From an uncultured Gammaproteobacteria bacterium (GTDB lineage: Bacteria; Pseudomonadota; Gammaproteobacteria; Pseudomonadales; Ketobacteraceae), in NCBI GenBank assembly GCA_913063125.1, contig CAJXZM010000042.1, positions 1-41,073 on the forward strand: a stretch of DNA of 41,073 bases, in the 5' to 3' direction. Numbering within the stretch: position 1 is the stretch's first letter; each line of letters starts with the position of its first letter. The notes below the pieces were generated by a model. That model saw only the letters and a list, made by a program, of their open reading frames with translations, was not told the origin of the DNA and did not search any database. Both the position numbers and the translations under genes were made by a program. Shown here piece by piece: positions 24,253-33,591 of this stretch.

Positions 24253-25140
24253 ATGAATTTTAAATCTTTGTGGGGAATGTTGATAATCAGCGCCACTTTA
24301 GCAATAGCTCCGATAGTGACGGCTTCTGAATTTGGAGCATCCCTAGAAACGGCTCAGTGGCACTTGGATCCATCTCCCCTGGAGTGCCGTTTGTGGCAAC
24401 AGGTGCCGAACTATGGTGAAGTCGTTTTTCTTCTGCAATCAGGTAAAAACTTACAGTTTTATATCGAATCTGAGCGAGCGGCGATTTTTAATGGTGAAGC
24501 TGAGATAAAGGTGATTGCTCCGCAGTGGCGAACAGGAGTAAGGGATAAGTCAATCGCTACCGTGAAGTTGAAAAAAGGAACACGACCTCTTGTTTTGAAA
24601 GACAAATGGGCTAACCGTTTTCTGGATGAGCTGTATGAAGGTATGAATCCGGCAATTGTTTTGTCTGGCTGGCATAAGGATAAAAAGCTTCGGGTGGATG
24701 TGTCTCCAGTCAATTTTCAGGATGCATATGCTGGCTACCTTTCTTGCGTGGCAGGGCTGTTTCCTTCGAATTTTGACGAGTTGCGTCATTCGACATTAAA
24801 TTTTCGAACCGATAAATGGAGAATACGAGGAAGTTTACTTAAGCGGTTGGATTTGTTGGTTCGTTATATTGAGTTAGATGCTGAAATTGAACATATTTAT
24901 GTCGATGGATACGCCGATAATGAAGGGCGTAGAGGGCATAACTGGGAGCTGTCACGTCTGCGTGCGCGTGCCGTACAGCGTTATCTAGAGCATAATGGTG
25001 TTGACCCGAGTATGATCACTATGCGCTATCATGGTGAGACCCGCCCCCTAGTGAGAAATTCTAATAAGTCGAATAAAGCGAAGAATCGTCGAGTGTATGT
25101 GCAGCTTGTTAAAACAGAGGTATGGAATCAAAAAGCATAG
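24253..25140 (+). CDS. motY: MotY-like OmpA-family protein, sodium-type flagellar motor
   Basis: A 295-residue exported protein with a Sec signal peptide (residues 1-24, cleavage after IVTA). An N-terminal domain of about 130 residues (ASLETAQWHLDPSPLECRLWQ) is typical of MotY. It is followed by a C-terminal OmpA-like peptidoglycan-binding domain (about 180-285: HIYVDGYADNEG, NWELSRLRARAVQRYL, KAKNRRVYV). MotY forms the T ring with MotX around the flagellar basal body in Vibrio and supports stator function in Pseudomonas. No other flagellar gene is in the window. A location between rnt and argG, as in Pseudomonas, supports the name over a generic OmpA protein. Confidence 0.88.
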   Translation: MNFKSLWGMLIISATLAIAPIVTASEFGASLETAQWHLDPSPLECRLWQQVPNYGEVVFLLQSGKNLQFYIESERAAIFNGEAEIKVIAPQWRTGVRDKSIATVKLKKGTRPLVLKDKWANRFLDELYEGMNPAIVLSGWHKDKKLRVDVSPVNFQDAYAGYLSCVAGLFPSNFDELRHSTLNFRTDKWRIRGSLLKRLDLLVRYIELDAEIEHIYVDGYADNEGRRGHNWELSRLRARAVQRYLEHNGVDPSMITMRYHGETRPLVRNSNKSNKAKNRRVYVQLVKTEVWNQKA

Positions 25141-25265
25141 TGCGCTCGGGATACTTTGATTTTAATTTGACGTACTCTTATCTAGGGCACTAGAGTCAAG
25201 CGCCAGTTCGTTGTAGAATACGTCCCCTTCTATATAGAGACGAATTCAACCTAGGTTCCTAGCCC

Positions 25266-26480
25266 ATGTCCGACATCAAAAAAGTAGTATTAGCCTATTC
25301 TGGCGGCTTAGACACATCTGTTATTGTTAAGTGGTTACAGGATGAGTATCAGTGTGAGGTAGTGACTTTCACTGCTGATTTAGGCCAAGGGGAAGAAGTA
25401 GAACCAGCTCGTGCCAAAGCAGAAGCGATGGGGGTGAAGGAAATCTACATTGAAGATTTACGTGAAGAGTTCGCTGCTAATTATGTTTATCCGATGTTTC
25501 GTGCGAATACTATCTATGAAGGTGAGTATTTGCTCGGAACCTCGATAGCCCGCCCTTTGATTGCGCGACGTTTGGTTGAAATTGCGCAAGAAACCGGAGC
25601 GGATGCTATTTCGCACGGGGCCACGGGTAAAGGTAATGACCAGGTACGCTTTGAGTTAGGTGCATATGCATTGGCTCCAGGTATTGAAGTCATAGCCCCT
25701 TGGAGAGATTGGGATTTGACTTCAAGAGAATCCTTGCTGGCTTACGCTGAAAAACATGGCATTGCTGTTGAAATGAAGCGCGGCAAGAAGTCCCCGTATT
25801 CAATGGATGCTAACTTGTTGCATATTTCTTATGAAGGCGGCCCATTAGAGGATCCTTGGACAGAAGCAGAAGAAGATATGTGGCGTTGGAGCGTATCGCC
25901 AGAAAAGTCCCCAAATGACCCAACATACGTAGAACTAACCTTTGAAAAAGGCGATATTGTTGCCATTGATGGTAAACCAACATCACCAGCAACAGTGATG
26001 GAGTATCTAAATAAAATTGGTGGTGAAAATGGTGTTGGTCGCCTTGATATCGTTGAAAATCGTTATGTTGGCATGAAAGCACGTGGTTGTTATGAAACAC
26101 CGGCGGGCACTATTATGTTACGTGCGCATCGGGCGATCGAATCTATCACTCTCGATAGAGAGGCAGCGCATTTAAAAGATGAGTTAATGCCTCGATATGC
26201 ATCGTTAATTTATAATGGGTATTGGTGGTCCCCTGAGCGAGAAGCGCTTCAGGCCCTAATTGATAATACACAGAAGTATGTTAGTGGTGACGTTCGTGTG
26301 AAGTTATATAAAGGCAATGTAACCGTTGTAGGTCGCCGGTCAGAGCAAACATTGTTTGATGAAAATATAGCAACGTTTGAAGATGACGCTGGTGCCTATA
26401 ATCAAAAAGATGCTGAAGGCTTCATTAAACTGAATGCACTTAGGTTACGAATCGCTGCCGGAAAAGGAAGAAAGCTGTAG
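25266..26480 (+). CDS. argG: Argininosuccinate synthase
   Basis: A 404-residue enzyme with the N-type ATP pyrophosphatase loop [15 protein letters not shown] (residues 10-24), the [16 protein letters not shown] block and the [17 protein letters not shown] block. It joins citrulline and aspartate in arginine synthesis in the cytoplasm. Length matches the short bacterial type. No good ribosome-binding sequence precedes the ATG (GTTCCTAGCCC), and the leader contains a palindrome TCTATATAGA at about 25231-25240. I see no convincing ARG box. A strong terminator follows, so it is a single-gene transcript on this side. Confidence 0.97.
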   Translation: MSDIKKVVLAYSGGLDTSVIVKWLQDEYQCEVVTFTADLGQGEEVEPARAKAEAMGVKEIYIEDLREEFAANYVYPMFRANTIYEGEYLLGTSIARPLIARRLVEIAQETGADAISHGATGKGNDQVRFELGAYALAPGIEVIAPWRDWDLTSRESLLAYAEKHGIAVEMKRGKKSPYSMDANLLHISYEGGPLEDPWTEAEEDMWRWSVSPEKSPNDPTYVELTFEKGDIVAIDGKPTSPATVMEYLNKIGGENGVGRLDIVENRYVGMKARGCYETPAGTIMLRAHRAIESITLDREAAHLKDELMPRYASLIYNGYWWSPEREALQALIDNTQKYVSGDVRVKLYKGNVTVVGRRSEQTLFDENIATFEDDAGAYNQKDAEGFIKLNALRLRIAAGKGRKL

Positions 26481-26520
26481 GTTTCAGTTTATAATCGTTT
26501 TTAACTGATTGAAAATTAAG

Positions 26521-26569
26521 AAAAAATAAAGGCTTGCTTGGTTTCTTACTAAGCAGGCCTTTATTTTTT
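26521..26569 (+). terminator. Strong intrinsic terminator after argG
   Basis: AAAAATAAAGGC pairs perfectly with GCCTTTATTTTT, and the stem continues inward with TTGCTT/AAGCAG (one G-T). This gives about 18 bp around an 11-base loop, ending in a T-tract at 26563-26569. It lies 40 bp past the argG stop and ahead of the signalling operon. Confidence 0.93.
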
Positions 26570-26621
26570 AACGACTTACCTTAAGCCATCTATACTCAAA
26601 AAGAGGGGGTGTAAATGGACT

Positions 26622-28640
26622 ATGGGTAAGGCAATGTCAGAACATAATCAGAAACAAGATAACATACCGCAAGGGACTATGCCGGCGGGTGAGAAGCTTT
26701 CGGCGGCAGATTTTGTTGGCGCTCTAGATGTGGCTGCCATTTTGTTTGATACCAGTGGGCGTATGTTGGCGACCAATGATGCTTTGGCTTCATTGTTTGG
26801 TATTGGCAAAGGCCTTATGATGGGAGGTTTTTTTGATCACTATATTCATTGTCCAAAGGAATATCAGTGTAATGTGCCCGCTTATTTGAAAGATCACCTT
26901 CATGCAAACCCGAATCAGTGGCAGCAGCCTGTGATTGCTTCCCAAAAAAGCGGAGAGCGATTTGCACTACAATTTACCGTATCGCAATTCTTAGGTAACA
27001 TTTTGGTGATGTTTCAAAATATTGAAGCACATGTAAAAGAGAGCCAAGCGGTTAAAGATGAATTAGCGGAATACCAAAATACTTCTAAAGCAAAAAGTCA
27101 TTTTTTACATCACATGAGTCAAGAGTTAAGGCTTTCCATTAACCTGTTGATGAATGTGGTCGGTGAGACTATTGATAGTGCAGGGGTGCCTATACAGCTT
27201 GAGGATGATTTAAATCGAGCATTTAATGCAGGTCGCGATTTACAAAAATCCATCGGGGAGATGATGGATTACACGCAAATGGAAAGTGACAAGTTAGAGT
27301 TTAGAGAGATTACGTTTAACTTTAGGATGGTTTTAGATGACGTTGTTGATCGCTATTTGCCCATTGCACATAAGCATAATTTAGAGCTAGCAACATTAGT
27401 GTCTCCTTATGTACCTGAAACGGTTGTTGGTGATCCAGATAGATTCCATCAGGTATTGCAGAGCTTGTTAAGCAATGCGTTTAAATATACCTCTGAAGGT
27501 GGTGTCACTGTTCGAGCTAGTTGTGATGTGGAAAGTGATACAACGGCAACTATTCAAATTGAAGTGATGGATACTGGGTCTGGTATTTCAGAATCGCGTT
27601 GTCAGGATATTGGTCGGGCTTTTTCTACTCCTGGAGGGCATTTATCGGGTCGGTTTGGCGGTATGGGCGTTGGGCTCGCTATATGTAAAGATTTAGTAGA
27701 TCGTATGGATGGAAAGGTAACATTACGATCAACCGATGGGGTGGGCACTACGTTTAAACTGATGTTGGTCATGCCCAAGGGTGAGGTGTATGCATCTGAT
27801 CACTGTAATTTGGCCAATAAGAAAATGCTACTGGTGAATGATGCCGTTGATGACCGGGAACATTTACAGCGTTATGCGAGTGAATGGCATATAAAGACCG
27901 AAGTTACCGGTAGTGTGGGTCATGCTGTTAGCATGCTAAATACTGCTAGCCGGGAAAATGCAGGTTTTGATTTTGTTATGATTGATTTGCATAAGGCTTA
28001 TGGCGAAGGTTTGGCGTTAGCGAAAAAAATCAATAATTCGACAGAGCTTGGGCATCTAAAGGTCGTTTTGTTAGCGGCTGACCGTGATGGTCTAAATCAG
28101 ACCTTGGCCTCTGATAGTGGTGTTGATGTTTTTATTATTAAACCTATACGAAAGCATTTGGTTTACGATGCCCTTACTATTGCGCTTGGGCGGCAATCCG
28201 ATGTGCATCACCAAATCGTGACAAATAATACTGTAAAATCGGTGAAAGACCATCAAACCTACCGAGCTCTTCTAGTCGAAGATAATGAAGTGAATCAAAT
28301 CATCGCCAAAGGAGCATTGAAGCGTTTGGGTATAAGCACTGATGTGACTAATAATGGTGAAGAAGCTATCGATGCGATTCAGGATAAGCATTATGATGTT
28401 GTGCTTATGGACTGTGAAATGCCAATTATGGACGGTTTTGAGGCAACCCGACTGATTCGTCAATGGGAGAAAACGCAAGATCGACATGTACCTATTATTG
28501 CATTGACCGCAAATGAAAGTACGGAATGTCAAAAAAGTTGTTTAGAAGCAGGAATGGATGATTTTATGCAAAAACCTTTTCGGGCGGATGAGCTAGAAAC
28601 TATCCTGTCGAGACTTCCAAAGAATCACTTTATTAGTTAA
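26622..28640 (+). CDS. Hybrid sensor kinase-like protein lacking the phospho-accepting His
   Basis: A 672-residue soluble protein. A PAS-like domain (about 35-135) precedes a HisKA-like helix whose H box reads FLHHMSQELRLSIN. Gln167 stands where active kinases have His (compare [12 protein letters not shown] in the kinase at 20387). The HATPase domain looks complete: N box SLLSNAFKYTSEG, G1 VMDTGSGIS, G2 GGMGVGLAICKDLV. Two receivers follow: a weak one (about 390-520, VMIDLHKA, IIKP) and a canonical one (547-665: LLVEDNEVNQ, LMDCEMPIMDG with Asp597, QKPF). A purine-rich AGAGGGGG is best spaced for an ATG at 26615 that encodes only four residues; the long frame starts at 26622 or 26634. It is 17 bp from, and surely cotranscribed with, the GGDEF-EAL gene. 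It may act as an ATP-binding scaffold or receiver-only device. Confidence 0.88.
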   Translation: MGKAMSEHNQKQDNIPQGTMPAGEKLSAADFVGALDVAAILFDTSGRMLATNDALASLFGIGKGLMMGGFFDHYIHCPKEYQCNVPAYLKDHLHANPNQWQQPVIASQKSGERFALQFTVSQFLGNILVMFQNIEAHVKESQAVKDELAEYQNTSKAKSHFLHHMSQELRLSINLLMNVVGETIDSAGVPIQLEDDLNRAFNAGRDLQKSIGEMMDYTQMESDKLEFREITFNFRMVLDDVVDRYLPIAHKHNLELATLVSPYVPETVVGDPDRFHQVLQSLLSNAFKYTSEGGVTVRASCDVESDTTATIQIEVMDTGSGISESRCQDIGRAFSTPGGHLSGRFGGMGVGLAICKDLVDRMDGKVTLRSTDGVGTTFKLMLVMPKGEVYASDHCNLANKKMLLVNDAVDDREHLQRYASEWHIKTEVTGSVGHAVSMLNTASRENAGFDFVMIDLHKAYGEGLALAKKINNSTELGHLKVVLLAADRDGLNQTLASDSGVDVFIIKPIRKHLVYDALTIALGRQSDVHHQIVTNNTVKSVKDHQTYRALLVEDNEVNQIIAKGALKRLGISTDVTNNGEEAIDAIQDKHYDVVLMDCEMPIMDGFEATRLIRQWEKTQDRHVPIIALTANESTECQKSCLEAGMDDFMQKPFRADELETILSRLPKNHFIS

Positions 28641-28657
28641 CAGTATTAGGATTATAA

Positions 28658-30739
28658 ATGACCTCAGTATTACCTGTTGTTCTCATTGTTGATCAAACAG
28701 AATCAGAGAGTGAACAAAGTGTAGCGTTACTTAAAGGTATTAACGCAGATTTTGTTGCCTGCAGCGAAGCCAGTGACGTTTTTCAGATTGTCAAAGAGAA
28801 GCAACCCGCCGTTGTGATATTGAGCTCTCAGCTGGATGGGAAAGATGGGTATCAAGTACTGAACCATCTTAAGTCCCAAGCGGAAACTAGCCATATCCCT
28901 GTTATGTTTGTACCTTCTAATTTTGGTGAACGACAAATGAAGTTGCATGCTGATATGATGAGGCGAGCTGAGGTACTTTCCAAACCGGTCGATCAAACAC
29001 GTTATCGGTTATTGGTGGAGTTTTATGTGCAACTCTATCAATATAGGGTGGCGATAGAGGCTATCGGAGGGGAGAAAAAAAATCGCTCGTTAGTTGAGGG
29101 GCGTGATGAGGGTGTGCTGGTTGTCGATGAGCTAGGTAAAATATGTTTTGCTAATGGCGCGGCGGAGCGGCTTTTGGATATGCGTGTCTATGCATTATGT
29201 GGACAATACCTAGAATCTCTCTTTCAAGAGAGTAATGATTCGTTGGTGTCTAGCTGGAAGAAGCACCCGATCTCAAAAGTTATTGAAACGGAACAAATTT
29301 TACAAGTTGAAAATGCCAAGCTATGGAGTGCAAGTGGCGACATTATAAATGTAAAGTTTGCAGCGATTCCAATTTTTCAGCTGCCAGAGGCAAAACTATT
29401 GTTTGCTTTTCGGCGTTTGGCAGAGTCCAGAGAGAAGCGAGGCAAACTGTCACACCTTGCTAGTACTGATCATTTGACCGGTTTACCTACAAGGGTGAGA
29501 CTGGATGATTTTATTAGCAGTGCCATTCAAAAAGCTCGAAACGAAAACAATCATTTTGCATTGTTAATCGTGGATCTAGATCATTTTAAATACATCAATG
29601 AAACCCTTGGCCATGACTTAGGTGATGCACTAATAAAAGTGGTTGCTCAGAGAGTATCTCAGCTTTTGAGAAAAGACGATGCGGTTTGCAGAATGGAAGG
29701 GGATGAGTTTGCGGTGGTGCTAGGTGAGCTTGATCACCCAAGCCTAGCTGGGGCGGTCGCAAAAAAAGTCATTGATAAGTTACATGAGCCATTTTTTATA
29801 GATGGACACGAAATTTTTACAGGCTGCTCCATCGGCGTTGCTATTTACCCTAGTTGTGGCGATGATACTGACGGTTTGATTAGAAATGCTGAAGCGGCAG
29901 TTGCGAGGGCAAAAAACCTAGGGAGAAATAATTATCAGTTTTATACCGTTGAGATGAATAAGCAGCGGGCAGATAGAATGGAGTTGGAGCATGACTTGCG
30001 CAAGGCGCTGGAAGGTTCCCAGTTTGCGTTAGAATATCACCCACTCATTAACCATGATGAACAGGCGATTGAGGCTTTTGAGGTGCGATTGGTATGGCAG
30101 CATCCAAAAAGAGGGTTGCTTGAAGTTGAAGATTTTTTGCCGATTGCAGAAGATGCTGGATTTGGTCCCGACCTTTATCGTTGGATGTGGCAAGAGGCGA
30201 GTAAAGAATTAAGGGAACATGGGCAATCGTTATCAGGCGTGAAGTTGTGCATGCCTATTTCACCATCGTTATTTGCCCAAGAGGATATAGTTGACTGGCT
30301 ACTAGGGCAGACGGCTTTGGCTGGATTAAGCCCTGAAGATGTGTTAATTGAAATACCAGAATCGACGTTAATGGCGCGAGGGTTGTCTTTTTCTGGAGTG
30401 ATTACTGAGCTCCAGAAGAATGGTTTTCAATTTATCTTGGATAACTTTGGTACGGGTCATGGTTCATTAGAACTTATTCGTAGCATTCCCTATTCAATGA
30501 TAAAAATCAGTGAGCGATTTATTGATAAAATGATGGAGTCGAAAGCTGATGAATTGATTGTGGATGGCATTATTTATCTCGCACACAATTTGGGGTTTCA
30601 AGTGATAGCGACTGGGGTAACACACCCTCAACAATTGGATTTTTTGCAAAGTAAGGGGTGTGATTGGGTGGAGGGAACGTGTGTAAATAACGATATCGCC
30701 AAAGAGCTACTAGAGAAAATCCCTCAACGGTTTCGTTAA
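28658..30739 (+). CDS. REC-PAS-GGDEF-EAL protein with degenerate receiver and EAL domains
   Basis: A 693-residue cytoplasmic protein. The receiver (about 6-125) has Ser56 where the phospho-accepting Asp belongs (AVVILSSQLDGKDG). A PAS-like segment follows (about 148-250). The GGDEF domain (about 265-430) has DHLTGLPTRVRLDDF and a signature EGDEF (347-351) with the metal Asp at DLDHF, so diguanylate cyclase activity is plausible. The EAL domain (about 440-690) is degenerate: EVR for EAL (475-477), DNFGTGHGSL for DDFGTGYSSL, KIS for KID, and ATGVT for AEGVE. Phosphodiesterase activity is therefore unlikely, though c-di-GMP binding might persist. It is cotranscribed with the His-less kinase upstream and ends 8 bp from the convergent esterase gene. 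Confidence 0.92.
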   Translation: MTSVLPVVLIVDQTESESEQSVALLKGINADFVACSEASDVFQIVKEKQPAVVILSSQLDGKDGYQVLNHLKSQAETSHIPVMFVPSNFGERQMKLHADMMRRAEVLSKPVDQTRYRLLVEFYVQLYQYRVAIEAIGGEKKNRSLVEGRDEGVLVVDELGKICFANGAAERLLDMRVYALCGQYLESLFQESNDSLVSSWKKHPISKVIETEQILQVENAKLWSASGDIINVKFAAIPIFQLPEAKLLFAFRRLAESREKRGKLSHLASTDHLTGLPTRVRLDDFISSAIQKARNENNHFALLIVDLDHFKYINETLGHDLGDALIKVVAQRVSQLLRKDDAVCRMEGDEFAVVLGELDHPSLAGAVAKKVIDKLHEPFFIDGHEIFTGCSIGVAIYPSCGDDTDGLIRNAEAAVARAKNLGRNNYQFYTVEMNKQRADRMELEHDLRKALEGSQFALEYHPLINHDEQAIEAFEVRLVWQHPKRGLLEVEDFLPIAEDAGFGPDLYRWMWQEASKELREHGQSLSGVKLCMPISPSLFAQEDIVDWLLGQTALAGLSPEDVLIEIPESTLMARGLSFSGVITELQKNGFQFILDNFGTGHGSLELIRSIPYSMIKISERFIDKMMESKADELIVDGIIYLAHNLGFQVIATGVTHPQQLDFLQSKGCDWVEGTCVNNDIAKELLEKIPQRFR

Positions 30740-30747
30740 CCTCTGTA

Positions 30748-31407
30748 TTAGGCCAATAGCTCGTTCATCCAAAGACCAATATCTCTGATTTCTCTCAGGC
30801 ATAACTCATGCCCCATAGGGTATTTGTTGTAGCTTACGTTGTACTGGAGTTTTGTTAGGTCGTCATAGGCTTTTTTTGATGCTCGTGGTGTTACCATGTC
30901 ATCATTGTCACCATGTGCCATACGAATAACGATATCTTTGTTTGCATCACTTGCTTCGCTTTTTAAGTTATCCTCCCGTGGCATGTAGGTTGATAGTGCC
31001 AGGATGCCTGCTAGTGGAGAAGGGTGACGGAGGCCTGTATGAAGGGCAACAGCCCCACCTTGAGAGAAGCCCACCAGCAACACCTTTTCAGATGGGATAC
31101 CATCGAGAACCTGCTGATCAATGAGTTGATTGATTGTAGTACTGGTTTGAATTAAGTCTTGTTCATTGATCTTGCGGATTTCGCTTAATTCTAGAATGTC
31201 GTACCAAGAGCGCATTGCGATATTGTTGTTACATGTGACGGGTTGAATGGGAGCATGGGGAAATATAAAGCGTACGCTAAGCTCGTCAGTTAACTTGAGG
31301 TGAGGGATCACAGGTTCAAAATCATGGCCATCGGCACCGAGACCGTGAAGCCATATAACAACGGCATTAGCCGTTTTTTTTGGTTCTACATATACTGCAT
31401 CAAACAT
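30748..31407 (-). CDS. Carboxylesterase / acyl-protein thioesterase-like alpha/beta hydrolase
   Basis: A 219-residue protein of the short carboxylesterase-phospholipase family. VIWLHGLGADGHDFEPVIP forms the oxyanion region. Ser115 lies in VGFSQGGAVALH, Asp169 in AHGDNDDMV and His200 in YPMGHEL, so the triad is complete. It hydrolyses short-chain carboxylic esters in the cytoplasm; the natural substrate is unknown. It is unrelated in its N-terminus and motifs to the three-paralogue hydrolase family of this window. The UPF0434 gene lies 41 bp upstream on the same strand, so the two may be cotranscribed. Confidence 0.92.
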   Translation of the reverse strand: MFDAVYVEPKKTANAVVIWLHGLGADGHDFEPVIPHLKLTDELSVRFIFPHAPIQPVTCNNNIAMRSWYDILELSEIRKINEQDLIQTSTTINQLIDQQVLDGIPSEKVLLVGFSQGGAVALHTGLRHPSPLAGILALSTYMPREDNLKSEASDANKDIVIRMAHGDNDDMVTPRASKKAYDDLTKLQYNVSYNKYPMGHELCLREIRDIGLWMNELLA

Positions 31408-31448
31408 GGTTTTATCACTAGGTCTGGAGTAGAGGGTTGGAAGGCGCG

Positions 31449-31646
31449 TTAACGCTTCTTGTGTGCTTCTTTTTCTTCTACTGTGATTTGTCTGGCTTCA
31501 TCCTCTAGCATAACGGGAATGTCGTCTCGAATAGCATAAGCAAGACCACTGGCGTAGCAGATAAGTTCTTGTTTTTCAGCGTTATAGTCGAGTTTTGCCT
31601 TGCTAACGGGGCAAACAAGCACATCGAGCAGTTTCTTATCAAACAT
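31449..31646 (-). CDS. UPF0434/Trm112-like small protein (YcaR family)
   Basis: A 65-residue protein starting [19 protein letters not shown], with the [22 protein letters not shown] core and EDEARQIT tail of the family. I chose the ATG at 31646 because family members begin with this sequence; a longer in-frame start at 31748 adds 34 unrelated residues. Family members resemble the Trm112 zinc-ribbon activator of methyltransferases. This one keeps only one Cys of the first pair (CPVS), as in many proteobacteria, so zinc binding is doubtful. The function is not established. Confidence 0.9.
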   Translation of the reverse strand: MFDKKLLDVLVCPVSKAKLDYNAEKQELICYASGLAYAIRDDIPVMLEDEARQITVEEKEAHKKR

Positions 31647-31781
31647 AGTTTTCGGTTCACATGATGAAAGGTATTTGGCCTGATTATGACCGTATCCGAA
31701 TTCCCCGTAAAGGCCCTTTTCAGATGAAAGATACAAGCTACACTTCATGTAGGGTATAGAAAAGGGAGTTGGAGGAATAAC

Positions 31782-32912
31782 GTGGAATTATCGAAAATAC
31801 TGGTGGTTGATGATGAAAAAATCAATCAGAGCTTTATCAAAGGGCTACTGGAAGGTGGGTATGATGTCCGAACCGTCGGCACAGCTGAGGCGTGTTTAGA
31901 ACTGGTGGAGGAGTGGGTGCCCGATTTATTCCTGCTGGATGTCAATATGCCGGGTATGAGTGGAATAGAGCTGTGTAAGCAGCTAAAGGCTGCACCAGAG
32001 TTCGAGGTTATACCGGTTATTTTTGTATCGTCCCTGAATGATATTGATGAACGTTTGAGCGGCTATGAGGCTGGTTGTGATGAGTATATGGGGCGGCCGT
32101 TTTCTAGTTGGGAGTTATTAAAGAAAATAGAATTAACATTAAGCAATAAGAAGATGTTAGATGCATATCGCCAACGATGTGATGCCGCGTCAGGTGCCGC
32201 TATGACGGCCATGACAACAGCGGGTGAAATTGGCCAGGTATTGCATTTTTTTCGAGAAAGTTTCGGCACAGCATCTTTTGTTGAGCTGGCCGATAAGTTA
32301 ATTGAGGTGGTTGATTTCTACGGGGTTAGCTCAATCGTTGAAATTAAGACCAGCTACGAGATTGTTCAGAGAACATTTCGAGGAAATATGTTTTCAGTTG
32401 CAGAGCAAAGAGTAATGGACCGTTTACGTGGCGTGAAAAACATTCATAGTTTTGGTGCTCGTACTGCGTTTAATTATCATAGTGTTTCATTGATCGCGAT
32501 GAATATGCCTTCAGATGACCCGGATAAGGCTGGACGATTGCGAGATCACATTGCCATGTTGGTAGAAGGCGCAAACTCCCGTGCAGAAATGATAATTCTG
32601 GAGCAAAAAGCCGAAGGTCAGCGGGAAATGGTGAATGATGCAGTGAACATCGCGACTGTTAGTCTGGCAAATATCGAGGAGCAACAGAAAGAAAATCAAG
32701 CCGAACTTACCGAGATTATGAACGGATTGGTTGCAGAGGTTTCCCGGTCATTTTTAACGATGGGCATGACGGAAGAGCAGGAAGAGGATGTTATGGAGCT
32801 GATTAACGTTGCAGAAATAAAGACCGGCGAGCTCTTTGAAAAAAATGAAGGGCTTGGGAAAGACTTAAAAGCCGTTACATTGATGTTGGGTGTTAACAAG
32901 CACTTTACTTGA
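31782..32912 (+). CDS. Response regulator with unrecognised coiled-coil output region
   Basis: A 376-residue protein starting at GTG 9 bp after GGAGG. The receiver (residues 1-125) is nearly canonical: [13 protein letters not shown] with the acidic pair, [11 protein letters not shown] with Asp53 and IPVIFVSS. The usual Lys of the KP motif is Arg (GRPF). The remaining 250 residues have no DNA-binding, GGDEF, EAL or HD-GYP signature. They contain a globular stretch (about 155-255: [19 protein letters not shown]) and a long Glu/Gln-rich helix (about 265-345), suggesting a dimeric signalling helix. It diverges from the UPF0434 gene and converges on nth. It may take phosphate from the kinase at 20387 (inference only). 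Confidence 0.85.
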   Translation: MELSKILVVDDEKINQSFIKGLLEGGYDVRTVGTAEACLELVEEWVPDLFLLDVNMPGMSGIELCKQLKAAPEFEVIPVIFVSSLNDIDERLSGYEAGCDEYMGRPFSSWELLKKIELTLSNKKMLDAYRQRCDAASGAAMTAMTTAGEIGQVLHFFRESFGTASFVELADKLIEVVDFYGVSSIVEIKTSYEIVQRTFRGNMFSVAEQRVMDRLRGVKNIHSFGARTAFNYHSVSLIAMNMPSDDPDKAGRLRDHIAMLVEGANSRAEMIILEQKAEGQREMVNDAVNIATVSLANIEEQQKENQAELTEIMNGLVAEVSRSFLTMGMTEEQEEDVMELINVAEIKTGELFEKNEGLGKDLKAVTLMLGVNKHFT

Positions 32913-32952
32913 ATTGTTCATCTTAGATTAAGCCCCGCTTTGATCATGGTCA

Positions 32953-33588
32953 CTATATTTCAATTTTTTCTTTAAATTCACACAGGTCTTCTATAACGCA
33001 AGCTCCGCATCGGGGTTTTCTTGCTGTGCATATATAACGCCCATGTAGAATAAGCCAATGGTGCGCATCGATAAGAAATTCTTTTGGGACATGGCGCATT
33101 AATTTTTTTTCTACGTCCAGAACAGTTTTTCCTTTAGCAATTTTGGTTCGGTTGGACACTCGATATATGTGGGTGTCAACGGCCATAGCTGCTTGGCCGA
33201 AAGCGGTATTTAGAACAACATTCGCCGTTTTTCTTCCAACTCCAGGTAATGCTTCCAAATCTTCTCTATTATCGGGAACAATTGAGTTGTGTTCGATAAC
33301 GAGAGCGTTGCAGGTTTTAATGACATTGACTGCCTTGGTGTTGTATAGGCCAATGGTTTTTATATATTTCTTAAGGCCTTCTACACCAAGCTTGGCAATG
33401 GCTTCTGGCGTGTTTGCCACAGGGTACAGTTTAGCGGTAGCTTTATTAACGGATACGTCGGTTGCCTGTGCAGATAGAATGACGGAGATTAGCAATTCAA
33501 AATTACTGGTATAGGCTAATTCTGTTTTTGGGTTGGGATTCTCTTCCCGTAAACGATAGAAAATCTGGTAGCGTTTGTCAGCATTCAT
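32953..33588 (-). CDS. nth: Endonuclease III (DNA glycosylase/AP lyase)
   Basis: A 211-residue protein with the helix-hairpin-helix LPGVGRKTANVVL (catalytic Lys120), Asp138 in AMAVDTHIYRVSNR, and the C-terminal 4Fe-4S ligands in the C-x6-C-x2-C-x5-C pattern. It removes oxidised pyrimidines in base-excision repair. It starts 3 bp after the rsxE stop and is the last gene of the rsxABCDGE-nth operon, the same arrangement as in E. coli and Pseudomonas. Confidence 0.98.
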   Translation of the reverse strand: MNADKRYQIFYRLREENPNPKTELAYTSNFELLISVILSAQATDVSVNKATAKLYPVANTPEAIAKLGVEGLKKYIKTIGLYNTKAVNVIKTCNALVIEHNSIVPDNREDLEALPGVGRKTANVVLNTAFGQAAMAVDTHIYRVSNRTKIAKGKTVLDVEKKLMRHVPKEFLIDAHHWLILHGRYICTARKPRCGACVIEDLCEFKEKIEI

Positions 33589-33591
33589 CGT

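Noticed and set aside
25141..25265. ARG box (ArgR operator) in front of argG
   Set aside because: Looked for paired imperfect TGAAT/ATTCA palindromes; only the unrelated TCTATATAGA palindrome was seen.
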